A stretch of DNA of 64,000 nucleotides. It comes from Sabellastarte sp. h YS-2021. Lineage: Eukaryota > Annelida > Polychaeta > Sabellida > Sabellidae. A program made the position numbers and the translations under genes. The stretch covers positions 138,324,033-138,388,032 of the forward strand of contig OZ024931.1 in NCBI GenBank assembly GCA_964017235.1. The letters run 5' to 3'. The notes below the pieces were generated by a model that saw nothing but the letters and a program-made list of their open reading frames with translations, was not told the DNA's origin and did no database searches. Within the stretch, counting starts at the first letter, position 1; each line of letters begins with the position of its first letter. Positions 43,216 through 56,078 of this stretch are shown in pieces.

Positions 43216-45589
43216 TCTAACATGACACCGCTGTGTCCGCGATTCTGATTGGTCCAGAGCTATGGTAAAACCTCAATATACATTTTGGCTGTTCCAGTTA
43301 CATCCAATCGCAAATAACAATAAACAAGTACATGCTTCCGGTTTTTTGACAGTTAACGATCAATACGAATTTTTAATGATAAAAGCACTTTTTTTATTAA
43401 ATTTAAGTCTGATGATGAACAGAAAATATATGGAACATAAAACGTGGATATAGATGCTGATTTTGAGCTTCTTGGTGAACAATTTGACTTTCTAAATGAT
43501 GAGAAAAATGACCTTTTGACCGAACACAATTATGCGAAGCAACCACAAGCAGACGATGTTGACAAACACGAACAAGAAAAGTTTTTTGAACATGTTGATG
43601 CCGATTTTTTTGTGGAGGAGATTGACTTTGGTATTTTACATTACTTGTTCAGTACAGAATTAAAGGAAGAAGATAAGGATTTCAGGTCAGAGGCAAAGAG
43701 TGAAAGTCATTCTGAGACTGAGTTACCCCTTATATCAGAGAGATCTAGATATTTTGAATTGGATCAGTAGGGGTTGAATAACATAGCAGATGCAAATTCA
43801 GAGATTAACACAAAGCGCCAAACCAAATGGGCTGTCAATATTGTTAAAGGTAGTTTTCCTGATAGTATGGAATTTGATTTTTTTTATGTTTCAGATAAAA
43901 AAAATATTCAAATTATTTATTTTCCACCAGGTATTTTACATTTTAAAATATTATGAAAGGCTATATTAATATTTTAGATTGGCTCAAAACACGTGACCTT
44001 CCACAAGAATTTGAACTTCTTGACGAAACACAATTGGCTGAATTACTGAGGCACTTCTATGGAGAAGTGAATTCCAAAAATGGCAAGCCCTATTCAAAAT
44101 CAGCAGTCATTGGAATTAGAGCTGGATTAAACTGATATTTGCAGGACCCAACACACAATAAATCAGTGAACATTGTCAGTGCTAAAAAATGTCATGGCAG
44201 CAAATAAAGTTTTCACTGGGAGGATTCGGCTTAACAAAGCAGCAGGCTTAGATGTCAGCAAACATTAGACCGCTGTAGCCCGTGGTGATTTGAAAAGGCT
44301 ATATGACATTCGTATCTTGTCAAATGACAATCCAACAAGTTTGTTGCACAAAATATTTTTTGAAATATCTCTGCAATTTGGTAGAAGGGGGAGGGAGGGC
44401 TTGCAACCTAGAAAAAACAAGATTTTTGTTTTTGGTGTTGGGATGATCAGAATCCTGACGGTGAATTTGCAACAATACATTTCAATGGAACCACCAAAAA
44501 AATCATGGGGTTGACAACAAACAATCAAATAAAGAGTAAAGGATGTATTCACAACCTGGTGACCCAAACTGTCCCATTACCTCGCTCAAATTGTATTTGT
44601 CAAAATTTTAACAAGAAGATGATGCCTTTTTTCAAATCCCCAGAAAGCTTTGAGAGCATGAGTATTTGGTACAAAAGGAAATTAGGTAAAAACAGCATTG
44701 AAAACATGATGCAAACAATTTCCAAATTAGGGGGCCTGACACAAATATACACAAATCACAGCATTCGTGCAACAGCTTGCACAGTTTTGGCACACAATAA
44801 CATCACACCAAATGACATAATAAATGTTACTGGTCACAAAGACCCAAACATCTTGATTCCTGATGTGCCACTTCCTGAAATCAGAAAAGAAAACAAATGA
44901 GTGAAATTTTGCATAGATATGGTAAATTCAGTAGCCTAGTTATGTCATCTGTGCACAATAGTGCCAGTAGATTCTCCCTTGTAGGGGATGATGCACCATT
45001 GAATCTACTTGAAAATGCAAGCATTTCTGGTGGAAATGTGACCATCAATATTAATAAAAAATAGAAAATATTATCAAGAACTATTTCTTAATGGTGTACT
45101 TTATGTAAGTGTAAATTTTAAAACGGATATTTCCAGTTTTTAATTATTAATACATTTATTTAATTTTACTTGTTTCCAAATATGGATACTGGACAAATGT
45201 TTTATAAGTTCTGTGTAAACGATTTGTAAAATTTTTATATTTTGCTTAATTTAATGCATTATCTCCACAATTGCAAAAGTATTTGTTTTATCATGTTTTG
45301 TTGATGCTTATCAAAGATAATAAAAAAATTATTTAGAACTTCTGTTTCACAACTCTATCAACCTACATGCGACTCTAAATTTTCGCAATATTTGGTGAGA
45401 AAATGCTACTGCCACAATATACAAGTGGTGGAACAGCCTGATGTGTTTTGAACGTTTGTCAAATGGATACGAATTTTTGCTAAATGTAAGGTAAGTAACA
45501 AGTTTTTTAATTGCTTTGTCATGTTAGAATAGGAATAACGCCCTGTACAAAATTCTGTTTATCCCATGGTTTGTCAGGCGTTATTTCTA
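43216..45589 (+). mobile_element. Crypton-type element between the two duplicated units
   Basis: A tyrosine-recombinase-only DNA transposon with a single intron-containing gene (43444-45060). 'CATTCTAACATGAC' at about 43213 has an inverted counterpart, 'GTCATGTTAGAATAG', at about 45519. 'AATAACGCC' at 45535 pairs with 'GGCGTTATT' near 45578, so the right side could fold. 'CTGATTGGTCCAGAGC' near 43243 contains an inverted CCAAT box ahead of the gene. The exact ends are inferred from the edges of copies A and B. Cryptons usually lack long TIRs, so the inverted words may be incidental. Confidence 0.6.
43444..45060 (+). pseudogene. Crypton tyrosine recombinase (DUF3504-like), intron-containing pseudogene
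   Basis: The N-terminal part (43444-43770) is acidic. It is followed by 'EINTKRQTKWAVNIVK'. An intron is evident at 43860-43977 (GTAGTT...TTTTAG); removing it joins VK to 'DWLKTRDLPQEFELL' in phase. The rest reads 'HFYGEVNSKNGKPYSKSA', 'ILSNDNPTSL', 'FFEISLQFGRRGREGL' (catalytic Arg region), 'IYTNHSIRATACTVL' (His/Arg pair) and 'INVTGHKDPN' (second His). The C-terminal tail has 'MSEILHRYGKF' and 'NASISGGNVTINI', as in host genes derived from Cryptons. Stops interrupt it (for example TGA at about 44133). The position expected to hold the Tyr nucleophile reads 'NILIPDVPLPE' with no Tyr. A role in recombination is therefore lost here. Confidence 0.75.
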
Positions 45590-46205
45590 TAATACTAAAA
45601 GGTTAGGTCCTACACACATTGTACATATCCCCTCAGCAATTGAAACTACAATGAGAAACACTGCTAAGATTACTTTTCAGCTGACTGAATAAAATGAGTG
45701 AACTTTGAAAACCATAACCTTATCAGATACAGAGCTTTCAATTTGCGATAACGACCATACTAAAGCCCTACAGAGTCAGAAATAGGGGCAAGGTGGTAGA
45801 AAAATTTTAAATATTACCAAATAACCAAAGAAAGTAGGAGGTGAAGGGTACTGTGAAACTAGAAGGGAAGCAATTGTAACATTGACACTGTCAGAATTGT
45901 TAGGACTAGCTGTTATACACAAATACACTACATCCAAGGACAAAGTTCCACATGCTTTAATCTGTTGGAGAGGGACATTGCCATTGAAAGGAAAGCAAAA
46001 GTGGCTCACGATTAACTAAAAAATTAAATGGATGAGGAAGACGGTTAGTATTAAGAGAAACAATGATATTTGTCAAAAGGCCAGAGCTTTAAGCTGTGAA
46101 ATGGAAGATTTATTGATAGGATCAATGAAAAGGGGAAGTTAGGATAGCAAGGGGCTTGGGTATACATCGTTAAAATATCCTGAAATTGACATAAAGAACT
46201 ATCCC

Positions 46206-46850
46206 CCAAAAGGACCTAAGAAGCATTCGCAAATTCCCAGTGCTCAGCCTTGCTTGCAAACTCAATGTTCACCAGTTGACTTGACTACTGCAACTCCCCA
46301 CTCTATGGCATTAGTAATTATAATGTGCCTAAACTCCAAAAGATTCAAAATGTCCTTTGCAGAAGTGTCCTTACTCTAGATAAAACTGGCCATGTTACTT
46401 CCTTTCTTCAAAAGCACTGGCTCCCTATTACATACCACATCTTGTTCAAATACAATCTAATTACTTTCAAGGCCATCAATTTCTCCCAATCCACATGCTT
46501 ATCATTCGTGATCAAAAATAGCGGTCTACTTGCAGAAAGTGCCTTTCTCTTTCCTTAGTTTGTCAGAGAAAGACCATTGGTAGGCCAGGTTTTGCAATGG
46601 CTTCCCCCACGGAATGGTATAAACTCCCACAATCAGTACGATCACAACATACAATAACAAGTTTTCTGAAGCCAGCTAAAGACCAGATTAGCATATTCTC
46701 CACCATAGTACATTTCCCTGGTAAGCACTGTTTTGGATCTCAAGCTAATATGTGGACTTTCACTTTTTGATTTCGAGTGATTTAGAAGATGTTGAATCAA
46801 TTTTACACTATATAAATGTTTCTATTCTATTCTACTCTAAAAGTGGCAAC
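46206..46850 (+). pseudogene. CR1/L2-type LINE 3' fragment inside copy B
   Basis: The + strand reads 'LDYCNSPLYGISNYNVPKLQ', 'KIQNVLCRSVLT', 'FLQKHWLPITYHILFKYNL' and further decayed residues. This is the conserved C-terminal block of CR1/L2 RTs (LDYCNSLL.G......LQ.IQN.AAR...........L.WLP...RI.FK). The 3' end has 'ACTATATAAATG' followed by TTCTATTCTATTCTACTCT, a microsatellite-like tail. Copy A lacks it: there 'GACATAAAGGGTCTAAAC' passes through the site. It is 5'-truncated and dead. Confidence 0.8.
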
Positions 46851-47240
46851 TAAATAGTAGTAAACTGGGACACAAATTGGAGAGTACCAGACCACTTTAT
46901 AATGATAAAGGTGCAGTCAACATCCAAAAGCACATGTTCCAAAACCGATGTATTTGTCTAATTAAGGAGAAAGAAGAAGGAAGGAGGTTACTGATACACA
47001 AAAAATGCGACTAAAATAGACATACAAAAATAGCACTCTCCAAAGGATAACATTCACATTTCAGAAGAATAAAAGTCAAGATATAGATATCAAAATTACC
47101 CTTTAGTCTGCTAACATGCTTAACATTGATTAAAATTGATTTCAACATTAGCTGGGTTTCAATGCTCCAAGCTATGACGTAAGCTGTTATTTTATCATTG
47201 AAATTTTGTTTGAATAGCAGATATATAATTAATTACAGAA

Positions 47241-49709
47241 GAATGTGAGATCTTGTTATAAATCAAAAGTTCAATAAACATGAGAGAATGTGATTTACTT
47301 GCACTCCCCACAGCAGGCAATGTTTAAATTCACAAATGACACAAAGGTGTGAAACATGGATGTTAAAGCTTTAGCAGTTTTTGATGTGTAAGCATCTTCA
47401 GACACTGATTAGCCCAGGTAAGTTGAAGACAGTACGAAGATGGAAGGCCTACAGAATGAAAATACAAAAAAGTTATCCAGGCATCTTGAGTTACTAAGAT
47501 CACCCTAAATGGTGTTGTTTAGGAGTAGTATCTGGTCTGAAACCTCGCACCACCTATAATTGGAACTCAATAACTTAAGCCTTGCTATAGTTTCTGGACA
47601 CTGATGCCATCGAAAAGGAGGTCAGTTCTCCACAATCAGGACACAAATTGCTATTAATTCTTTCTCTTATGAAGCATAAAAAACAAAATATATATATTAC
47701 TGGCAATCAGAGCCAAGATGGTGTCTGTAAGGATAAGGGAAATTCAAAACCCAGCTTGTTAGATAACTGAATGCAAGGTCCCCGATAATTGTCATTGGAA
47801 CTACTTGCCATATACTTATGTACATCCACAGAGTTCAAAGTATTACAAGTTAAAATTTCAGAAGGAAATTCATGGGATTAACCCTGATCATACTTTAAAC
47901 TAGTTAGAGGTGTGAACCCAAGAGCAATCTTTTCCTGTGTAAGATACCTTTGGAGATCTGCACATTGGTATTTGAGACAGGAGAGATCAAGATGTCTGAC
48001 TTGCAATGGGTGGCCTCTAACAAACCTTAGCATGGCTTGTTTCAATTCAAATTTGAAGTGTATGGCATCACATATGTGACCACTGGAGCAGTGAACTTAC
48101 AGCCATCATTCTGCTTGACAAGCTGTGTGACTCAGACTGCTGACAGACATCATTCTGCCCCTGGAAGTCAAAACTGACAAATCTTTTACTAACTTGGTCT
48201 TGCATATCAGAATTTATACAAGTGTCCAGTTGGTGCTGCATGTGTTTAGCCACAGATCTTACACTTGTAGAGTTTATGGAAAGCATATAACACATTCCAC
48301 AATACAGTGAAAATAGTTACCGTTGTCTGATAATAAGCAGATGGAAAAGGTTACCTTACTTTCCTTTTGCAAAAGTCATACCGGTGCAAAAGTATTTTTC
48401 TTTTCATTAATCCAATATATTATCATAAAATGTCAAAATCCTACCATAAATGAAAATGAGCTGTTCACACAAACTTCAGGAAAACTTAAATCCATGTGCA
48501 TGTGGCTTGAATAAAACTAGCAAAAGCCTAGCAAAGTCCTAGCCAAGCCACCCCACTGACTTCAATACACCAAATGATTTACAATTACAATTAAAGGTAA
48601 GGTTTCTCTTGCCCAAAATGTCAGGATTGGGGTTGAGGGGATAGAGAAAAACAGCACTGGACAGAATTCTGCACGGAAAACAACAATTACGGTACTTCAG
48701 GTTGGGGAGTCCAACCAACACCCCAAAAGGTGGGTTACCCGGTAAGCAACCATGTCACATTGTTTTCATGCACAATGCAAAACTTACTTAGAATGTCAGT
48801 CTAGTTGCATTTTATTCCAGCTAATTTTAAGTTTAAAGTTTAGCATGCTTCATCGAAATACTATAACAATTTTTTTCATAACATCTTCTGTGTAATGCTG
48901 CACAATTTAATAACACATCAATATGAACTTTTTAAAATATACTTCCATAATGTAGTCTTTTATATACATTTGTTACTGGTGTTTGTGGAAAGCAACAGAG
49001 TATTTTAATATTATCTATTAATACCTGATAGTTTTTGCAATAACATTTGACATTTTTGATACCACAACTGCCAGTATACTTGGATTGCACTTCCTTCATT
49101 TGTCTTTCAGGCCAGCTACACTTAATTGTTACAATTTATTTTGACTTTTTTGTATTTGCTGAATAATTTGCAACTTTTTCCTTATCTTTTTCCTTATTAC
49201 TGACTGGTTTTAGCAAAGTTTTATATTATTTAGCAAAACTTTTTGATGTGAGACACTGATAATTATGTTACAAGAGGGTGTGAAAATGACATTGTCAGTA
49301 AATTTCTGAAATGACGTTACTTGGTCAAGTAACTCAGTAGGGTTGCCCAGTAGGGTGTTGGTTTTTAGTGTGTTGTGCCTAGGTTTCAAAGGTCTGAAGA
49401 TGGCGTGACCTTTTTCTATTCCAATAAATATTTGTCAACCTTTTTGCTAAATTTCTACCCAAGGCTCAAACCTACACCCACCTATCAGTTGATATGCATG
49501 AAGATTGTTTCTCTGTGCAACTTTAGCTCAAAGTTATCATGGGCCTAAAGTTTTGTCACACTAGGCCAGACCTGGGTTTGAATCTAGAGTTTTTAATGTG
49601 TTTCTGCTTAAATTTGCTTGGGCCTATTGATTGACTTTGGGAGCCCTTTTTATTAGCCTCAATCTCAAATGGGACTGCACTGCACAGGAATCCTGATATT
49701 ATGAAAAAG
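47241..49709. other. Copy-B-specific segment, no recognised gene
   Basis: This 2.4 kb lies where copy A has the satellite. No satellite remnant was seen. A 75-codon - strand frame (48295-48068, 'HQLDTCINSDMQDQVSKRF') has protein-like composition but no identifiable family. tRNA-like B-box words occur near 49470 and 49570 ('CCTGGGTTTGAATCTAG'), perhaps SINE remnants. Confidence 0.35.
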
Positions 49710-51410
49710 ACTCTAGAGATATATGTTATGCCTTTTTTATCTTGAGATAGATTCTTTATGATTCCATATATTTGGAAATTTAACAAAAATAGGTTTAATT
49801 TGCACATGCTGTGTGTTCTGGAAAGGATTGTTGTAAGGCTTGCACAAGGATACGGATATAGAATTAGAGGTTTTAAGATTTTAGCTACAACATTCATGTC
49901 TTTCTTTTGGATTTTAATTCTGCCATCAGTGAAAATATCATTTATTTCAAACTTATGTAATCTGTGTGGCTAAATTATTGATTATATGATTGCTATAAAT
50001 GATATGTAGTTACAAGGTTTGAGGAACAAAGCTTTCTATCTATTCCCAAACCCTTGCAGATTTTCTTCAACCTTAACATTGATCTATTTGTACAAACTAC
50101 ACCAGACAGGTTGTGTGATAAAGTTCACAACATATTCTATTTCTTTGTTTTTTTATATATATAACTTTCATATTTCATTGCGAAGTAACATGCTAAATTT
50201 ATATTGTTTGATGTATTTCTTTTCTCTTTCCCCTTTTATTGTTAAATAAATAAAAACAATATTAATAATAAATTAAAAAGTTCACAACATTAGAATTTTG
50301 TCTTAAGTTTTTGATATAAATGTAATAAAAAGTTTTGTTGTCAGTTTTGTTAAACACATGTTACAATTTTCGAGTGAAGTAAGAAGTGTGTGGTAAGATT
50401 TGTAACAACATGTAAGAAAGTATTGGACTGTGACTTGCACTGAGAGTGTCACCACTCTTATTTGAAACCAAAATATCTACTTTTTGGTAATTTAACTGTT
50501 TATAAATATGCACATACTTTATCTTCACTATTTGTCACAGCATAAACAACAAAGATTATTCTTGTTAGACAGTATAACCCTTGTCTGTCCATGAGCAAAC
50601 TCACAGTACAAATCTGCTTGGTGTAAGATCATCAATGTACCTCGTCCTCGTAGGAACACAACATTTTAAGAACCAGCATGTGTTTTAGTATCTCTTAAAG
50701 ATGTCACAAACTAATGTCAGAAGTTTATTGAAGACAGCACCTCACATTTGACAAGACATCTGTGTATACAAAATGATATTTTAATCAGAATCAAATCTGA
50801 TAACCATTTTTTTCTGAATATAAATCAGGTATCTGTTTGAAAAGTAAATATAGTCCTTAAAATTTAGTCACCATTTCCGTGTTAAATACAGCAATGGATA
50901 ACTTCTCTAGTAATTTTACTCCATTGTACTCTGGTGTGCAGTAAAATATAAATGAAGCTTTTTTTAAAATTGAAATTTTGAAACTTGTTTTAGTCTTCAG
51001 GTTTTAAAGTGGGTGTTTGCGACTTACGATTAAAAATATCATTTGTCCAGTTGTTACTCTAGCAGCTGCACATTGAGTAAGACTAAATTGAATTTCAATA
51101 ATCTGATTATTATATTTGTCAAAACATTGCTGATCTTCATTTAGAGCCATGCAACTTCAGTTAAATCTGGGGAGTAATGGACTATTTTGGACATATAGTT
51201 GGTCAAAGCATACACTTAAAATGTTGTCACTATTTGTTCACATTGAAATTTCTAAATCTTGCTAACTTTCTAATAAAATAAGCAAATTATGAGCGTTTTA
51301 TCACTGAAAAGAGTAAAACTTTATGGGAAGACTTATGTTCTTTAGGTACTGCACAAAGATCAACATATGTGCAAACCCTATTCACAGCCAATAACACAGA
51401 TGTCAAGGGT

Positions 51411-53149
51411 TTTTAGAATAAATACTAACATCCTGATATTTCTCTCCTTCACCAGAATAATAAAAAAGATGCAACTTAGTCTTGTACCTCAGGTGTTGCT
51501 GAGTGGAATTCAGGGCTTTAACTAAATACTGAGTTGTTGCACTCTCCATGTAAACCCCCAAAATCACAAATCAGACGTAGCTGTAAATCTGAAAAGCAGC
51601 AGAAAGAAAGACTTTTCGTCAAAAAGATATATTAGTTTATCTGAAAGACATGTTTTTCAGTATCAGTTGTAAAACTTATTCTCCAACATATGCTTAATTC
51701 TTAGGAAAAGGCATTTTTTCTTTAAAGGTCTTAAAGGGATAAAGCAATGAGATGATTTAAAGCTGTTTTAAGAGCCTGAATAGTCTCTGATTGCCGACGC
51801 ATTTTATTTACCCATATCTAATTTCACTGAGAAGTGAAAGTAATCTACAGACAAGCTATGCTTTGTTGGTATATCATTGTCTCATCGGATGTGTAATTTG
51901 GCCACAATTCCTCAACAATAATATTTCTAATAATCTTGATGGTCACCATTGCTTAGCTTCCACCAAGCACTTATAAAAATATAGTAAGTCTTTTTACACA
52001 ATAAATTGCACTCATCAGTAACTTGAGACATTTTGCTGGCCTCTTCTTTCAGCTAATGTTCACTGTGGTGGTTCTTCTTCAGGCAAGGACTACTGTTTAC
52101 ATCTATGTGTACAGAGTACAGCCAATTAGAACAATTATGTAAGCTTTTTAAAAAAGTAACTTAATGTGTTAATTTTACTTGTCATTAAAAACCATTATTA
52201 CCATACAACTTATATTAAACAATGTTCCTTCACCATATCACCAAGCATATGTCTAAAAATATAGATGAAAATTTGTTAAATATTGCTCAATGTAATCTGT
52301 TGTAATTAAGTTTACCAATGTGTGGGGGCGATTCAGTTTTCTGTGTAAACTAGCCATGTTACCAATAAAAGAGAAACTTGACATCTTTCCAATTAATTAT
52401 TACAGCCAAATAGTTGTAAATTAAAAATTGTAAGTTACATTACATTACGGGAAGTTAGGCTTTAGATAAAGATTTTCACTAATGCATTACCACATAATCT
52501 AGAACTCCTTGGAAATTTGAACAATTACAAGTTATTAAATTTCAACTCACTTAATAAGATTTTCCATATGAGATTTGGTAATGTGATATCTCCTGGTCAA
52601 CCGGGCTGCTGCTTCACCCATTGTTGAAGGTGACTTCACTTGCATCTGAATGAACACACTCTCTTTCAGTTTTGTTAACTTTCATTTCATCATCATATTT
52701 CCTGTCAAGATTATAATGGAATAGGTTTTGAATAAATTTAGAATATACTGTCAAAAGGTCACTGTATATTTGGCCCTCTAAAACTACTTATTTTTAAGAA
52801 AATAAAACCAGTTTACCAACTGTTTTAGTTTGAACAAAGATTTTCATTTACTTTGAATAAAATTTGTAAATTATTTCTCTTATACAATAATACTTCCATT
52901 ATCCATATAGGCCGGAATGAACCAGACTTTATCTGGACAATATAAAGAGAGTGGATAAAGTTCATACACTGGATTGAAGCCACAACAAGAAAGATGACAG
53001 TATAATGATAATATACCGAACTTATCAGCCCACCATGCCATGGAAATATTAGGATAGTGGAAATGATTTTATGAAATATTTATTTAACAGAATGTGTATT
53101 TTACATTTTCATTATTACATTATTGCGTTTTTAGTTTTTTTTCTGTTTG
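51411..53149. other. Intergenic, no recognised gene
   Basis: AT-rich, with no domain, repeat or RNA gene visible. Confidence 0.3.
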
Positions 53150-53215
53150 GTGGTTCCTTTGATGAGGAAGAAGTGCTATAAAAATACTAATAGAATTAGA
53201 ATTACATTTCCAAAA
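53150..53215 (+). mobile_element. Solitary 3' tail of a CR1/L2-type LINE
   Basis: 'GAAGTGCTATAAAAATAC' is followed by TAATAGAATTAGAATTAC. It matches the 3' tail of the LINE at 1578-2825 (read on its strand), which has 'AAGTGCTATAAAAGC' and repeats of AGAATT. Upstream sequence shows no RT, so this is a very short, 5'-truncated insertion. Confidence 0.6.
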
Positions 53216-56078
53216 CAAATTAATTATATTGAAAATTTAAAATAAACCATGATCACGTTGCAGCTCTTTTTGTCTTGGCTACAATTTAACCTCATTTAGT
53301 GTAAAGAATTCTGATTGATATAATAGTAAATGGGAGCATTTTGGATGTACATTTTATGAATACATTGTGTGAACAAATTGAGAATGCTGAGTTGGTTCAC
53401 CATGTACACCTTATAAAACTACAAGCAGGACATGTAATGAGAACTCTATTGGTAAAAAATCATTGTTGCGTAAAATATTTTGAAAAACCAACTTCTCACT
53501 CATCATTTTATTGCAATAAGATAAATATTTTACTTTTTCTAGTTTGAAAGAATTGAAAAAAAAACGTAGGTTCGATCCAGAAAAAACCCTTTGCTTTTGT
53601 ATTGAGGTTTATATTAATCTGTTGCCATTATCAATCCTAGTGAATGAAGTAATAGTATTACATCCTTTATATATTAGGGCTAATCTTGATCTCTGAAACA
53701 AATGAGCAATACCTGAGAACATAGAAATCCTTATCCTTGGGTGGTGTTGAAAAATTACAAAAACACTTTCTGATTAACAAATTATCCAGACAATCTTTTA
53801 TGACATGTATAAAATTCTATTTATTCATACGAACAGACAGACAATACAATTTCAGTTGGATGGCAAGGGTAACAATGTGATATGATATTTGTAAACTGAG
53901 GAAATAAAACTATGGGTTCTACGTGGGTTGATGGAGGGAAGTACTCGACTGTTGTAATTTGAAGACAATACATTGCAAGAATGATGTAACTTCACTTTAT
54001 ACCAGGCATCTGTGAAGAGGGAAACAAGTATCAGCAACATAATAAAAGCTACCATAATACATTGTGAAAGTATCAATATAACACATTCAATATATTGGCT
54101 TGGATGAAAACAGTACTTGAAGTTGGTTTGGGTTTATCAGTTTCAAAGTAATACATATAACGTCATTTGACAAATTCAAGTAGGTATCTGATAAGAAAGA
54201 CAATATTGTCTCGACAGTGTTTTAGTTATTTTTAAGAGTTTAAGAGGTAATTGGAATGGTTTGTTGATTTCATGATATTATAAACACTAACAGAGAATAA
54301 TCAAAGTCACACAGGCACCTTAGTTATGTGGTAGTCGTTACTTTTAGCAATAGTCAATTAATAGTTAGCAAGTTGTTTACCCAATTCACCAAATGGAAAT
54401 ACTGGTTTATTAGTATTAAATGGTAAAAGTAAAGATATTTTCTAAAAGTAAATTAGCTATTTCATAGTCTTATTTGAAGAATAAAATAAAAATTCGTTGA
54501 TGTCAAAGATATATTACTTGCAAATAGACTGCATTACTTATGTTATTTCAAATAAAAGGAAAGAACAGGGGAATAAAATCTATTTTAAAAATTGTTAATT
54601 CTCACTTAGCAAAAATTCAATTGTCTAATTGCTACATACATAGCAAATGACACAACAATTGTTCTGTAAATTTGATCAAAAACTGCATGATTCATTATAA
54701 AAATCTTATTTTTCATAAAAATCAATGTATTATTTTTGTTTTATCACTTTTCAAGCTTAACTGTCATTATATATCCTCATGGTGTTCATATGTATTACTA
54801 CTACTGTCATCTGCATTAAGAGAATAAAAATGTAACAGTAGTATTCAACAACTAGACCACAGGTGATTTTAAAGCCACCCTAAATTGATGTACCATATTC
54901 ACAAAACACAAGTCTTTGGGGTAACGTTTGTTTACAAGTTCTTTTGAAACCTGTTCACTTTTGCAGCCAGATATTATCAGATGAAATATCAAATACAAAG
55001 TCATCAACCTTGTATGTTTACATTTGTAAAATTATAGCTTTAACATGTCATTTTCAATCTCACCCAAGGGCAAATGCTTTTTAAATTGATTAATTATTTT
55101 TACCATAAGGCGATAGCACATATTAATAAAAGTTTTGTAAAAATCTTGAATAAATCTATAGCTTAAATTAGCTTAAATTTCTTTGTTGCAATATTAAAAC
55201 AATGCAAAAACAAATAGAGCAATAGTTTCAAAATTTCAGATAGATTTTACAGTTTAAATAAGAATTTTCGAAACATTAACAGATTTTTTTTCCTGAATTG
55301 CAGAACATCCATTGGACCAATAGTTATCAGTGTATGTTGACTGATAGTCATATTAATTTTATACACGGTTGAAAACTAAAATAATATTTAATCCATTAAG
55401 CCCATGCCACTCAGTAATAACTGTCTTTTAACATCTGCATTATGTCTTCAGTTTTTGAAAGACTTTACTCTGAAAACCATTGAGCACTGTCACATGACTT
55501 AATTGTACAATCTTTTTCACTTTTGGCCTTGGTTAGAAATAGTTTATACATTAACTTAAATCCCACAGTTCTTTATATATACACAGTTCTTTTTGAACAT
55601 TAAAATACATGTACTTTCTTAAACCAATATGACATTATATTGCATCTTTCACCAAAACAGTTCCTTCACACAGCCTCGTCATAGGCCATACTTGGTGTTA
55701 CTTTAAGGCATACATTTATCACATAAATGCACGCACACCCCACACACAATATTCACACACATACATTCACCCACACACGTCTTCTATATATGTTTATAAA
55801 ATCAACACCAAATTTAAACACGGATCAATGTTCAAAGTTTGTGCTGTTTGCCCCATTCAACAGTCAGGTTCCAAGATAAGAAAGATTCCCCGCATCTCCA
55901 TATTTAAACACACATTTAAATATGGTAATAAAAGGTATGATGTGAGGCCAAGTAGGAAAAGAGGTAAAATCAAAGTAATTAAATGGAACTTGTCTGAAAA
56001 TAGCTGTTAATTTTTTTTTTATTTTTGAGAGGGAGACACTACTTCACATAGATTCTGATAAGTATATAGAATAGATAA
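53216..56078. other. Intergenic, no recognised gene
   Basis: AT-rich DNA. A CA/CACAC-rich microsatellite (imperfect ACACACA words) lies at about 55728-55780. A small basic frame at 55828-56010 just upstream of the LINE has no recognised family. Confidence 0.35.

Larger units (their letters stand above)
45590..51410. repeat. Duplicated unit, copy B
   Basis: Same orientation as copy A and directly beyond the Crypton. It starts at 'ACTAAAAGGTTAGGTCC'. It differs from A by a LINE fragment (46206-46850), by a 2.4-kb segment (47240-49710) in place of A's satellite array, and by lacking A's TIR element. Beyond 51410 no further match to A was found. Confidence 0.75.
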
